NCBI GenBank assembly: GCA_031216445.1
Contig: CM062215.1
Location: 11,038,501 to 11,102,500 of the forward strand
DNA from: Lateolabrax maculatus
Lineage: Eukaryota; Chordata; Actinopteri; Acropomatiformes; Lateolabracidae
Direction: 5' to 3'
DNA: 64,000 bases
A program made the translations under genes and the position numbers. Under the pieces are notes generated by a model. It was not told the origin of the DNA. It worked only from the letters and a program-made list of their open reading frames with translations, and searched no databases. Shown piece after piece: positions 25,001-36,628 of the stretch (position 1 is the stretch's first letter; each line of letters opens with the position of its first letter).

Positions 25001-25518
25001 GATATAAAGAAATATTTAGCTTTAGGTTTGGTCCCAGACCAGTAACGATACATGTGGTTTCCAGAGTTATGAAGCAAGATTTAGTGCCAGAAATTTGAAT
25101 GTTGACCACTTTGACACCAAAACCCTTAAATCTATGCTCTCATTCAAGTTACAGAGAGAAATGAAATAACTGGAACCACTTACAGGCTCTCTTATGGTTA
25201 GCAGGTTTTATTCATTATCTGCAGAGAACATTTTAGCCCTACTTTAAAATGACTCGTCTCCTCCTGTCTCCTTCTTGTTCTACTTAACTCACATGGCAAG
25301 AGCCATGTGAGGTGCTTGACTAAAACGGAGATTGGGATGTTTTTTAGGGCTTAATTTCTTGTCATTTTTTCTGTTCTTTTTGCAGAGAAGGATACTCCTA
25401 CAGTGGAGCTGCTTCATTTGTGACAGCAGCACGCAACAAGCACAGCAAGGCCGTCAACAGCCTCCACAAGGAACCAGGGGAGCCGTCGAGGCAGTTTGGA
25501 AGAAATGCCTATGTGTGA
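22019..25518 (+). CDS. cldn10: Claudin-10 (10b type)
   Basis: Tight-junction protein that builds paracellular cation-selective pores. Exons: 22019-22238, 23820-23981, 24159-24240, 24353-24457 and 25386-25518, giving 233 residues. Mammalian claudin-10b also has five exons and similar length. Residues show the claudin signature Trp30, NLW (48-50), Cys53 and Cys63. ECL1 is very close to vertebrate claudin-10b, with Asp36, Asp56, Lys64 and Asp73 at the corresponding positions. Four membrane helices are visible, and the tail ends in NAYV, a PDZ-binding type terminus. The ATG at 22019 has a good context (GAAGATGG). A second in-frame Met lies three codons on and could also serve. Intron 4 (24458-25385) uses a GC donor (CAG|GCAAGT). 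A GT donor 4 nt downstream would break the frame, so the GC-AG reading is required. AATAAA at 25952 is a candidate poly(A) signal. Confidence 0.95.
22860..23345. repeat. Dispersed repeat in cldn10 intron 1
   Basis: Carries GTGAGAGTGAACCAAAACAG, AAGTTGCGGTC and CCAAAACAATGAGCT. Related blocks occur at 50510-50680 and 52985-53110, so at least three copies lie in this window. Confidence 0.5.
23495..23661. repeat. Teleost repeat (TTAGCTTAGC family) fragment and (TGAAA)n
   Basis: A degraded copy of the same family as 38098-38300 (AAATACACTCTTTTACTTTTCTG, then GGCTTAGCTTG), followed by TGAAA repeats at 23641-23661. Confidence 0.45.
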
Positions 25519-28500
25519 AATTGGACTCTAGCTTGTCATTACATGGGTTGACTGTGGAATTTATCATAGTAGTTAACTAGAAACTATTGCACCAGTAAAA
25601 GCAAACGAGAGCATTCCCTTTTATGAACTTGTGTGCCTCAATTCTAAGAAAATAATGGCTGGAAAGTGTAATTCATGTGACAGTTTACATATTTTATTGA
25701 TTTTAAGTAGCCAAATATGGCTGCTTTTTGGGACATTTCTGTCAATGGCCCGTACGTAAAAGATAAGCATGCTTTTCTTTTGGGGAGGAAATTTGATTTG
25801 GCACAAAACACCGTTCAAACTCTGCGGTCACCTTCAAACAGCCGGCCTTTCCTGCCTGTCTCACATAGACTGTACACATGCTAAACATCTGCTGTGTTTT
25901 ATAACGCTTGAGTCAAAGGCCAATTGGATATCAATATTTAAAAGAGTCTGCAATAAATTTTGAAGCATTTTTTCCCCCATAAAAACTAGAGGATGTCACA
26001 CAGATAGCAAGTGCACCGTTTGTGTGAGCTTACTGCTCCAGCTTATGTTATTGTTTTGTAAATTCAGTGGTTATAAACATGATTTTTTTAGAAACATATT
26101 TTAAAGCATTTTTGTTTTTCACAGAGTTACAATTTCCAGTATGTTTTTATTATTAGACAATTATAAGCATGCTGTTTTGGAAGCAACACAATTCTGTAAA
26201 TGTGACCAAGTACTAAAAGTAACTATATTACTTTTTAAAACCTGGGTAGCTATGATGTAAGTCCAGTTAATCTTCTCCTTTTGCTGTAAGGCGATAGAGG
26301 ACCTCAGTTTCCAGACCTTCAGTCGAAAGTTGCATCAGTTAATATTTATGAAGAAGAAAGATGGATCGTATAAAAGCCTTTCTCGTTTCCTTGGCCTACA
26401 CTAATCTGACCTCCAAGGGTCACTAGGTCACATCTGACCCCCGACGTGGCCATGCAGATCTGGGGGCCCGACCGGAGGTTTTCCCTCCTATCAGCCATCC
26501 ATCTCCACCTAGGAATTATTATCAATAGGAACCCCGGGCTATGTTACGCAAAACCTCTTGGCCCAGAGGTTGGATACTTGAACCAGCTGGCAGAGAGCGG
26601 TCGCCCTGTGCTTTCCGGCGCCTCGCATCCGTAAACAAGTGTCAGGTGTCCCGGGCTCTGCAGAATGCTCTCTGATATAATGGTGGTATTGTATTGTCTA
26701 ATGTCTGCATTACATATAGGGACGTTAAAACTGCAAATGTAATACATCAAACTCCTTCTACCTATAAGTGATTTTACGTTGACAAAAAAAAAAAGATTAA
26801 TATTATATGAGTTAATATCTCAAAGCAAATACTGAGTACAATAGAAATCCTTAAAGCATAATTTGAAAACATTTCTTCAAAGTGCTTTAGATATGCATCT
26901 AATAATCTCTAAATTGTCTCTGGTATGTCTTTGGGTGCATTCTGAGGTCCTTAAACATACTACCTGTAAAATAAAATGATACAACTGTGCACTACTGTGT
27001 GGTTCTCAACCCACGAGGCATCACAAGATGAATAAGAAGTCGTGAGATGATCACACGGGTAATAAATAAGATAAAAATGTGGATTCTGTTACACCATGTT
27101 TTTTTTTCCTGTGAAATCCTGTACAGTTTTACAAAACGAAGGAATGGACGCTACTAGTACACACACTCATCCCTGAAACATCGATGTGTGGACTGAGCTG
27201 TTGCAAATGATTAATTAAAAAGAAAAGGAAGGAAAATGTGGGAGTGCTTGCCTAATATGTGAATTTTTTAGTTTTACATCTATTTCTAAAAAGTATTCAG
27301 GTAAAACATGATGAGGTGAAGACATTGCTTTGTATTAAAGGGGCCACGAGCAAAAGAGGTTGGGAACAACTAACCTATTTATTGACCTCTGAAGGGAAAG
27401 TGGTCATTGCAGCAGCTGAAGGCACATGTCCCTCCACCCATTACTGCACTCACACCACCAGAGAGCAGTATTAATGCACATTTAATAGTTGACAGATCTG
27501 AGGAAACTTCTGTCGTGGAAACTGAAACATCAGTTCTTGTCTAGTGCAGATGATAGTTGGCAATCAAATACCAGATGGCACAATATTTAAATGCTCAGTA
27601 GATCTCTTATTGCCTGCAGGCAACAGCCATAATCAGTTGCAGAGATATGACAGAGAGGCAGTCTCGCATCAGTTCTTATACTTTGAAATAATACACACAT
27701 AACTGTTATGTTTCTCTGTTGCTGCGGCTTCTTTAAAACCGGGTCAGCTCAGGTCACATAAGCATTGCTTTGTTCATTTTTCTTCTTTTCTTTTATTAGT
27801 TTCATGCTAATTAAAGCTAATTAAATCCACCCTCACCAAAGAAATTAAGGCTACTCAGCGGTCCACCATTTCCAATATCTCCCTACCACTACCAATAACT
27901 TAGTCGTAAGCCGAGAGGACTTAGAAACAAAGAGGAGCTCTTTCATCCCTGCCGAACATTCATCACTCCCCCTAACTCTCATTACCTCAGATTTAACTCT
28001 AATTATAACGGCACAAAGACGTTATGCTGTAATTATGAGACCCACAGCACAGTGAGGTCTTGATAAAATTACTAATAACTAGCAGCTTAAAGCCTGAGGC
28101 TTTGGTCGAGAAGGATGCTTCCAGCAGCTTAGGTCATAGTGTTATTACATATTTCACGGAGCATATAAAGGTCATTTACACAGAGATGTACACTGTTATA
28201 ATTGTACATACATTGTATATATGCTAAAATTAGAAAAAAGAATGATGTAATATGTACATGCCCCAGATCGTATGAATTTAAAGGGGTACTCCACCAATTT
28301 TACACAGGACATTAAGTAACTTGTCACTAAGAGTACTATACACCCAGTAAAAACTGTTGTATAATATTTTGTTTGGCTCGGAAGGGAGCTTGTTAAAGAA
28401 AAAAAAATATGTTTTTTCATGTTTTAATTCTGTCTCCCAGTGTTTATAACTCATCTTGAACTTGGGGGCGTATACATAAATGTATCCAATCCAATGTGAT

Positions 28501-29490
28501 TTGGAGCAACAAGCTATCCGCCCATCATAAAAACCGTATTCACAAAGCCACGCCCACTGTTGAGAGATCCAATCAAATTTTAGAGATTTGATTTAAAGCC
28601 CTCTTGTAACTAAACCCCACCCACATATTCTGTTTCCTGTATATGTCAAATTACTAAAACTAAAGATGCTCTAACTTCCCCTTCACTGTGACTTGAATGT
28701 CTGAGAAAATAACCCTTATGATGTCATCGGGGTCATAGGAAAAAAACGAAAAGATACCATTAAATTGCATTGTGGGAAATCCTGATCCTGTGTTTCTGGA
28801 GCTTGACCCAATACCTAGGGACTAAAAGTCAGAATATCTTTTCAGGATATTTGACTATCAATCAATTTGGCAATACGTGTTAACTGAATTTACAGTGCCA
28901 ATAATCGCAGCATTGTTTAACAACACTGTTTTAAGAAAGTTGAATAATTATAAAATATATAAAAAACTATGTATTATGATATATGGGCTGATGCTATAAA
29001 CAGATCTTCCTTCTCTGAAACTGTGCCTGCACATGACGAAAAGACCAGAACACTGATAAGGGCATTTAGTTGTTTTGGTAATTCGAGATAAATGCTTAGA
29101 TGAGCACTCTCCAGTCCAGATTCAACTGTGGCCCATGGGAACCTGGGCGACTGTTGTCTCTCACCCACATGTATAGCAATACTTGGAAAACAACAGCACA
29201 CCCCTGATTTGTACCTTTGATGGACCCATCCTTCTCCTTTTTTCTGAGAAATGCAGCTGAGCAGGAGGCAACTTGGACATCTGTTTGAATGCAGTGGGCG
29301 GCCAGCGCAGGATGTACACGTCTTCTGCATGAGTTAGGGACTGACATTTGTGGACAAAACAGAAAAGAAAAACATAAGTATCAAAATTGGATCGTGGATG
29401 AGTGGTCAAGGCTCAAAAACAGGAGCTTGAGAAAATAACCTACTGTAAGAGCTTCCTTGGATCTGAAATCCACTCGCGAGAAGCCCCGAG
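25519..29490. other. Intergenic region between claudin genes 1 and 2
   Basis: About 4 kb. It holds the cldn10 3' UTR, a locally GC-rich non-coding patch near 26400-26640 that stands out from its AT-rich surroundings, and dispersed repeat sequence at about 28270-28870. I see no claudin-like exon or other gene. Confidence 0.5.
28270..28870. repeat. Teleost dispersed repeat
   Basis: Includes AAAGGGGTACTCCACCAATTT and TATGATGTCATCGGGGTCA, phrases typical of a widespread fish interspersed repeat. Non-coding. Confidence 0.45.
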
Positions 29491-32400
29491 ATGCAGATTC
29501 GCGTGGTCCAGATCTGGGGTTTCCTGATGACAGTTTTGGGCTGGATCTTCGTGGCCTGCACCATGGCCATGGAGGGCTGGAAGATCACTGCGATCGGGGG
29601 CATGGGGGGCTCCTCCATGTTCAAGGTGGCCTGGTACTGGTCCAGCCTGTGGAGATCCTGTTTTACAGACTCAACTGCTATCAGCAACTGTTACGACTAC
29701 CCTGTGCTCTGGTCTGTGGAGGGTAGGTAACACATTTTCCTCCCTATCTAACAAACCCAGGTTCAGATATTCAGTCATGAGCTCCACTGACCTGTAGACT
29801 CTCATTAATGTCTATTTGTGTCTTGCTGTGTGACTCCAGGCTCTATCCAGATAGTGCGTGGCCTGCTGATGGGAGGTCTTTCCCTGGGTGTGCTGGGGTT
29901 TGTGCTCAGTCTGATGGGTATGGAGTGCACCTTCATTGGGGGAAAAGACAGCTCAAAGTACAAGAAGATCTATGTCGGCGGATGTTGCCACATAATCAGC
30001 GGTACTGTCTAGTTTTATTAAGATAACAGTTAGAAGATTGTGTGTACAAGCTGTGCATGTAAAGAGTAAAATATGTGCATTGAAAATCAGACTTGTGAGG
30101 CCATTCAACTGACTGACTTTAAAAGTGTAGCCCCATGATTGAACTACCCTTTTGTTATGTATTTTAGACAAGACGCTCTACATTCTATATTTTTATAGCT
30201 TGAGATCATCCAATCATTCCTCTGAACAAGACTAAAAATAATGCTTTGTAATTATCTGTGGATTCTGGTGGATCTTATTTGCTTGTGTTTTTAGAGCAGG
30301 AAAACCGTTTTTTTTTTTTGGTAACTATCCTCAGCTATACAAATGTTGGCATGCTAAGTATGTAAGTATTTTACCATTTACTATTCGGAAAACAAAAGAT
30401 TGAATAATGGACCATTCATTTTTATTTTTTTTTAATGGAGAAATGATTTAAACATTGTTTGATTTCCTTTGTTTGACTGAAATCCCTTTCAAACACCTAG
30501 TATTTTCCAACAAAGAAAGTTCTTAGGATAGACATCTTCTATCATCTCCTATGATATCATCCAATATCACCTTGTGATCTGAGACTGGGTATGGGCTGGG
30601 GATTGGATATTTATCATGATATGGATCAGTCTCCCAACCTTTTTGGTTTTGAGCCCTTAAAACGTTGTTTTCTTGTGACTCCTTGTCACAGTTTGCCAAC
30701 AAATACCTCTTTAATTTGACAATTTTTTACAGGCCTTATCTAAAAAAAATACAACTTTGTGTGGCATAAATGTCTCTTTTCTTTTCTATCTTGCCAATCA
30801 TTTTGTGAGTCCCTCAGATTTAAGACATTAATAGGTCAATAGTAGTAATTAAAATTTCTAAAAACATTCTTAGAAATGTTTTTAGAAAGCACAAATAATG
30901 AGAAGGATTTCTTTTCTGTCTCTCAACATGATTTCTCCTCAGGTTTGCTGTCCACATGTGGGTATGCTGTTTATGCACAGTATGTCTCAGTAGAATTCTT
31001 CAACCCTAACTTTAATGGACTGAAGTGAGTTAACAGGCTTAGCTGTACCTAATTTAACTTGACTTTAAAAAAAAAAACATGAATCTTTAGCTATTAAGAT
31101 CACAGTCTCTCTGTTTTAACACCAACAGGTATGACCTCGGCACCCCGCTGTTCCTTGGCTGGGTTGGCTCGGCCATTCACATGACCGGTGGTTTCTTCTA
31201 TCTGTGGTCGGTGTGTACGCCGCTCTGTGGAGGAGAGGACACGTGAGTGCAGACACATGTTGTTGTTGTAACATGTCAGGGGAAGTGAATAAATAACTCC
31301 ACTGTCCCCTTCCTCAATAAATACCAGCGCTCAAGTGGGATGACTCATTATCCAAAACTTATGAGGCTCTGTTGGTACTGAACAGTTTAAAGGTGGGGGT
31401 GTGCAGATGTTCATTGTGGCTACACTCTCCCTCTCACTATATATACAATCCTAAAGCCATTGGTCTAAAAACTGCATGCTATGGATCAATATCAACACTA
31501 GAAGGAGCTCAGAGACCATAGATCTACACCAGTGCCGACCAATTCTGCAGCATACTCTCACACTCAAGATATCATTTTTCCAATGTACCCTTATATTCCT
31601 TTACCCAAAGCCTCTCTGACACCCAACTGGATGTTTTTGAGACATCCTGTTGCTGATGGAGTGACAGAGGCGCAAACATAACCTGGCAAGCAGATGTTAC
31701 AGTAACATAACTGATGTCTAGACAATCTGACCTAACCTATCATCCAGGTCACCAGTCAACCTGACATAAAAACAAAAGCCCATCCAAGCATCCAAATTAT
31801 ACTTAAAGCAGCTATATAATTGGTATCTTTATATTAACAATGGATTGCCTGACTACTTGTATATGAAAGGGGTCCCTCCTAGTGATGAACGCACAGCGAG
31901 TTATCGCAAACAAAATCTTCTGTTTCCCTCCGCTTTACAGAATTTTAGCGTCTTTCAGCGCATTGGTTTGGTTTGATTTTACTGTTTTGCGTCACTCTCG
32001 CCCTCCGACATGTCAGTGCAGGTTTAAATTACTGTGCAAACTCTTCTATCAGTTTTAGGATGGCCTCATGTATATTTTTCAGTTGATACGTTTAACTTGG
32101 TTCTGGAAATCTATTAAGGTTACTGTAAATGCAATAATTGTGATGTAGGTCTGCAGTATCTTTACATTCTTCAGGCTACATGCCTGCATTCATGGAGTGA
32201 CTACAATGGCCACAGCTGCTCATATATAACAGAAAATTCATCTCTGCTAGCTGTAAATGTAAGAGGGGTTCAGCAGCCTTGTCATATTTGACAATAATGT
32301 GTCTCTCTCTCCAGGGTAATCAATGTAATCAAGCCACTACCAGATCCTGAGCAAAACAAGATTACCACAGATGTGTCCAAAGTCTCAAATATCACCTCCA

Positions 32401-32729
32401 AGATCAAAGTGTCCTCCATTTCCGAGCTGTCGTCCAAGTCTGAGCGCTCAGACGTGTCCGGCATTTCCTCAAGTTCAGAACGCATGTCCAATCCTGGACG
32501 TGCAGCCCAGTCAGGACCGCCATTGAAGACTGGGCGAACCACCAGGTCTGCAGGGTCTGCAGCGTCGATGTCCGGATCAGGGTCGGGGTCAGAGTCCGGC
32601 ACCTCGTCGAGGTCCAGCGTATCAACTTTGTCTGAGTTGAGGAGCAGCGGTAGCAGCCGCACGGTGTCGTCGTTGTCAGGCAGTTCGAGGAGTGAGACTA
32701 CACCGTTCATCAAAAACTCTTATATTTGA
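29491..32729 (+). CDS. Claudin-10-like protein with long serine-rich tail
   Basis: Exons: 29491-29722, 29840-30001, 30943-31024, 31129-31242 and 32315-32729, giving 334 residues. Exons 1-3 have family-typical lengths (232, 162 and 82 nt). The N-terminus is MQIRVVQIWG, with a conserved ECL1 Trp, SLW and two Cys spaced as in claudins, then four membrane helices ending near residue 190. The unusual part is a cytosolic tail of about 138 residues, against roughly 25-55 in most claudins. Of the last 118 residues 42 are serine, with runs such as SGSGSGSES and many basic and acidic neighbours, so heavy phosphorylation is plausible. It ends in NSYI, a possible PDZ ligand. The tail is encoded in phase by one exon whose last codons precede AATAAA (32729-32734), which overlaps the stop codon. 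It is a claudin-10 family member by position, exon structure and sequence; the orthology letter is uncertain. Confidence 0.9.
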
Positions 32730-32734
32730 ATAAA
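32729..32734 (+). terminator. Candidate poly(A) signal overlapping the stop codon
   Basis: AATAAA shares its first base with the TGA of the serine-tailed claudin. Another AATAAA follows at 32764. The downstream one is the likelier functional signal because a cleavage site needs some 3' UTR. Confidence 0.35.
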
Positions 32735-33409
32735 TGTGAGTCATTATGTGAGAAACAAATGTTAATAAATGTGATGGACAGATGATTTGATACTTCTCTA
32801 TTCAAGTTATGAATCTGTGATGAAAGAAAATGTGGTGATGTGTTTTAGTATTAATAAAAACTGTGTAAAACTTGTGTTAAGTTCCTACTGCCTGTTTCTC
32901 ATGTTTATCACCTATTATGAGTTAAAACCAAAACACTCACTAGACACAATATGTATTCATTCAACATAACACATAACTAAGGCACACATCCATTTCTAAT
33001 AGAACTGTCAGCCTTCATGTAACCTTTTAGATAATAAATAAACCTCCACCAGGCTAATCGGGTTTGGTTGACAGTAAACAGTGTCTGCTTTGCTGTTATT
33101 CAAACCTTCATACAAATGTTCAAGTAGCCACTCTGAGAGGACTGGAATTCTACAGCTTTAATCTGAAGCAAAACCCTTGTGGCTTTTATTTTCTTGAATA
33201 ACTTATTTTACAAGGTAGGGAGGCATTAACACGTCTGGCATTATATGCTCTGCTTTTCCAGCTGAATTTAAGTTATTTCACTATAAGCAAGAGACTACTA
33301 ACTTTTCAAATGAAGTATTGTAGACACATTACACGCTACAATGTCTAAACATCTCAGTAACTATTTGTACTTAATTAGTGAAGGCTCCTCTATTTACCAG
33401 ACCGAAGGG
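32730..33409. other. Short intergenic spacer
   Basis: About 680 bp of AT-rich 3' UTR and the promoter of the next claudin. No other feature seen. Confidence 0.6.
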
Positions 33410-35764
33410 ATGTGGAGGAGACCGACTCAGATCCTGGGCCTGCTGCTCTGCATACTGGGCTGGGTCTTTGTGGGCTGCACCCTTGCTATGGACCGCTGGA
33501 GGTAAGTAAATAAGAGTTAGAAATAACAAACAGAGAAATGCACTTGATTAACTTTAGCTTGGTAAATTACTGGATAAGAGATTTCCTATGTGTGCAATAA
33601 ATGGTAACTAATTTGCAGATGACACAATTCTGTTTTGTTGTATCCAACTTTTGGATATGGAGAAAAAAAGAATAATTAAAAGTTGGTTTGAGAGTTGAAT
33701 GTATCTCTAATTTCATCATCTTTGACAATTGTGTAACAAATTTACGAAGCCAACTTATGATCAATTATGTCAAAATTGAAAGAGTCCAATCCAAGTTTTG
33801 GGAGGGATAATAAATAATAAATGCTATAAACCACATACAAACCAAAAAAACTGTCAATCTACTCAGTACTACTGTATAAACTGAAGGATAAAACTATAGT
33901 TTCATAATTTGGGAAATTAGCTTATTTGCTCTCTAGCTGAGAGTTGGTGGAGCCATGAGACAGTTAGCTTAGCATTACATAAATACTGGAAACAAGGAAG
34001 CAACAACTAGCCTGGCTCTGCCCAAAGGTAACAAAATCGGCCTACCAGCACCTGTAAAGCTCACTCAATAACATGTTATATCTCATTTATTTACTCCAAT
34101 GTGCCAGACCTTGCCTGGTCATCAGTGTTGCAAACTTTGTAACTGTAAATATAATTTAATGAAAATATATAAAAATGTTTGATCAGAATGGCATGTTGGC
34201 ATGAGTATGGAAGGGATTATATATATATATATATATATATATATGCTGTAGCTTATCTGACTGTAGAACATCTTTATGCTATGTTGTATTTACTATTGTA
34301 GGAATTTTGGAAGGAATTTCCATTTTTCATTTTCATTGTTTTGTCTTTTATCCAAAGTAGTTTGTCTAATTATTACAGACCAAAATACATTTCATTCATT
34401 TCATTTCATTTTGACAGTTAAAAAAAAAAAAAAAACTGTCTCATGTGAGTCGCCCAACTTTATCGAAGTAAAATATGAAATCACCCATTTAAGGTGCTGA
34501 ATATGAGTTTGACATACTCTGAGTGTATCTTTGTAGTTGTGGTATTGCTTAACTTCTTATGTATTGAAAATATTCAGAAGTGATGCAATGCAAACAAGAC
34601 TGCAGAATATAATATATAAATGAGATTTGAGACAAGTTTTAATAATTTTATGTATTTTCTCACTTGAGGGTGGCCCAGCTGGGGGGTCAAGGGGGCTCCT
34701 CTGTAGTGGTGACAGCTTGGTACTGGTCTGACCTGTGGGGGGACTGCTATGAAGACTCAACTGCTCTGGTGAACTGTGTAGACTTTGGCGTGCTGTGGAC
34801 AGTCAAATGTGTGCACAAAAACAAATAATCACATATTTCCTTTAATTATTTTAACCATGAATAAATTAATTTGTGACCCAGATGTGTGTTTTTTCTGTTA
34901 CCAGCATACATCCAGGCAGTCAGGGGGCTCCTGATGATTGGCCTGTGCCTCGGCTTGATTGGCACAGTGCTCACATTTTTCGGACTAGAGTGCACCCACA
35001 TCGGCGGAGACCAGAGAAGTAACGACAGCATGTTGATAACAGCATGTGCTTTCCATCTGGTCAGCTGTGAGTGTGATTTAGTTGCTTTTACAAAGCATCA
35101 GCTGATGTGAAATCAACTTCTGTACTCACTGGTTCGTCTTGTTTTTTCCCCATGTGTCATCTGCTCCCCCTCATGCAGGCGTATCAGATCTGGCTGGTTA
35201 TTGTTTATACATAAACAGAGTGGTTGCAGCTTTTTTACATGCCAAAGCAGATCCGTCAAAACTGAGGTAACGTGGTCTTTAAATAACACTCATTTATTAA
35301 CTCAGGTAAATGTGGTAAAAACACAAGACAGTCGCCCGTTTTAACCGTTATCTCCTCAGCTATGAAATTGGACCACCCCTGTACCTTGGCCTTGTGGGGA
35401 GTTTCCTCATTTTACTTGGCTGTACAGTTCACTGTGCAACTGTATGCAGAGTTAACCATCCAAAAAGGTTTGTTATCATTTAACTGAATTATTTATACCT
35501 TCCTATAAAGAGCCTGAAGATTTGAAACTACTGTAGTGTAGGGCTGGGTAAATCTACCAAATACTAATGTATACTGTTACTGTTGTTTCTGACTGGATAC
35601 AATGCTCTCTCTGCAGCAGACATCCCATGGATCCCTTTATTGGTGAAAAAGGAGAAGAAAAAGAAGTCTTAAGAGGAAAAAAATATGTCCGTGGACCATC
35701 AAAAAGGTCCAGTGACTCCAGAAATGTTTCTCCCTACAAGATGGCTTCCGTTGTGACCGTGTAA
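33410..35764 (+). CDS. Claudin-10-like protein with an extra intron in exon 1
   Basis: Exons: 33410-33501, 34669-34808, 34905-35066, 35179-35266, 35360-35467 and 35617-35764, giving 245 residues. The first two pieces sum to 232 nt, exactly the size of the undivided first exon of its neighbours. A 1167-bp intron therefore splits the codon after the conserved ECL1 Trp (TGG AG|G GTG). ECL1 then shows WYWSDLWGDC and a second Cys ten residues on, as in claudins. Exon 4 of this model (ECL2) is 88 nt against 82 in the others, adding two residues. The tail is basic and ends in SVVTV. It is closest to the preceding gene (shared QILG/QIWG start and GGQGGSS/GGMGGSS loop). AATAAA at 35902 is a candidate poly(A) signal. 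Confidence is high for the family and good for the split, since every junction keeps frame. Confidence 0.88.
33890..34100. repeat. TTAGCTTAGC-family repeat inside the extra claudin intron
   Basis: Contains AGTTAGCTTAGCATTACATA, CTGGAAACAAGGAAGCAACA and CTAGCCTGGCTCTGCCCAAA. This is a diverged copy of the repeat also found 3' of the young claudin copies (38098 onward). Confidence 0.55.
34218..34244. repeat. (AT)n microsatellite
   Basis: Pure AT repeat in the extra intron of the third claudin gene. Confidence 0.85.
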
Positions 35765-36628
35765 CACAGTTCAGGATACAACATATAACGTCATGACATC
35801 AGGATCCTTAATGGAAGCTACAGTGTGTGACTACTGTTTTTCAAATGTACAGTATCATATGGTCCTGTGCAAAAAGAATAGCCTACCAAAGCAGTTATGA
35901 AAATAAACAATGGAAAAACAATGGTTTCCATCTTCTGTGTTTATTTTTCTAAATGTACCTAAAGAAAGAGCTCTGACAAAGACATTTGTTTTGACATGAT
36001 GTGCATGTTTGTGATCCTAATGTTCTGTTTGAGGTTGTAACCAGGTTAAAAAAATCAACCTAAATATGGTTTTATCAGCTTGATACTACTTTTATATATA
36101 TGCTACAGTAACGTTTTCTGTTGCTGTAAAATAGCTGTCAGATGTGTTAAATACAATGGATTTTCATTATCTCTGTATCTTTGATTAGTGTTAGCAGTAT
36201 GTTTTATGCAGTACAACCTCTCCAAATTATGAATAAGTCTATTTCAAATTCTGTTATTGGGGTTTTTGGTCTGTACATTATTTGGCAAATAATAAAAAAA
36301 AACATATATATATTTCCTTATTAGGTGTAATCACAATGCTTTATGGTATTTTAAGTATTTTCTCACCTTCCCCAAATGTGCAAGCCCAGTTTATGGCAAA
36401 GGGAAGGATTACCATTGCCTGAGTGCTGGGAATCTGAAGGATGCTTACTGGGCAAAACCATCTTAAAGATAAGATGAAATACACTGCTGGTGTGACACCC
36501 ACACATCAACAATGACATAGAGGGAGAGCTTAGTCCAGTTTCCCACAGTGACAAGTTGTTCAAACCTGGACGTTACTTTCTATATCTAACAGATCCTCAT
36601 AGCTTCTGCTTGAAGAACAGCACTCACC
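35765..36628. other. 3' flank of claudin 3 / 5' flank of claudin 4, first unit start
   Basis: From about 35882 this sequence matches the flanks that follow each of the next three claudin genes (38493, 42359 and 46829 onward). It marks the left edge of the young tandem unit. It preserves the empty LINE site at about 36189-36205 (GATTAGTGTTAGCAGTATG). A TATATC sits at 36581-36586, 43-48 bp before the next ATG. Confidence 0.7.

Noticed and set aside
32282..32713. 143-codon minus-strand open frame over the serine-rich claudin tail
   Set aside because: It is the antisense shadow of repetitive TCN/AGY serine codons, giving Asp/Leu-rich low complexity.
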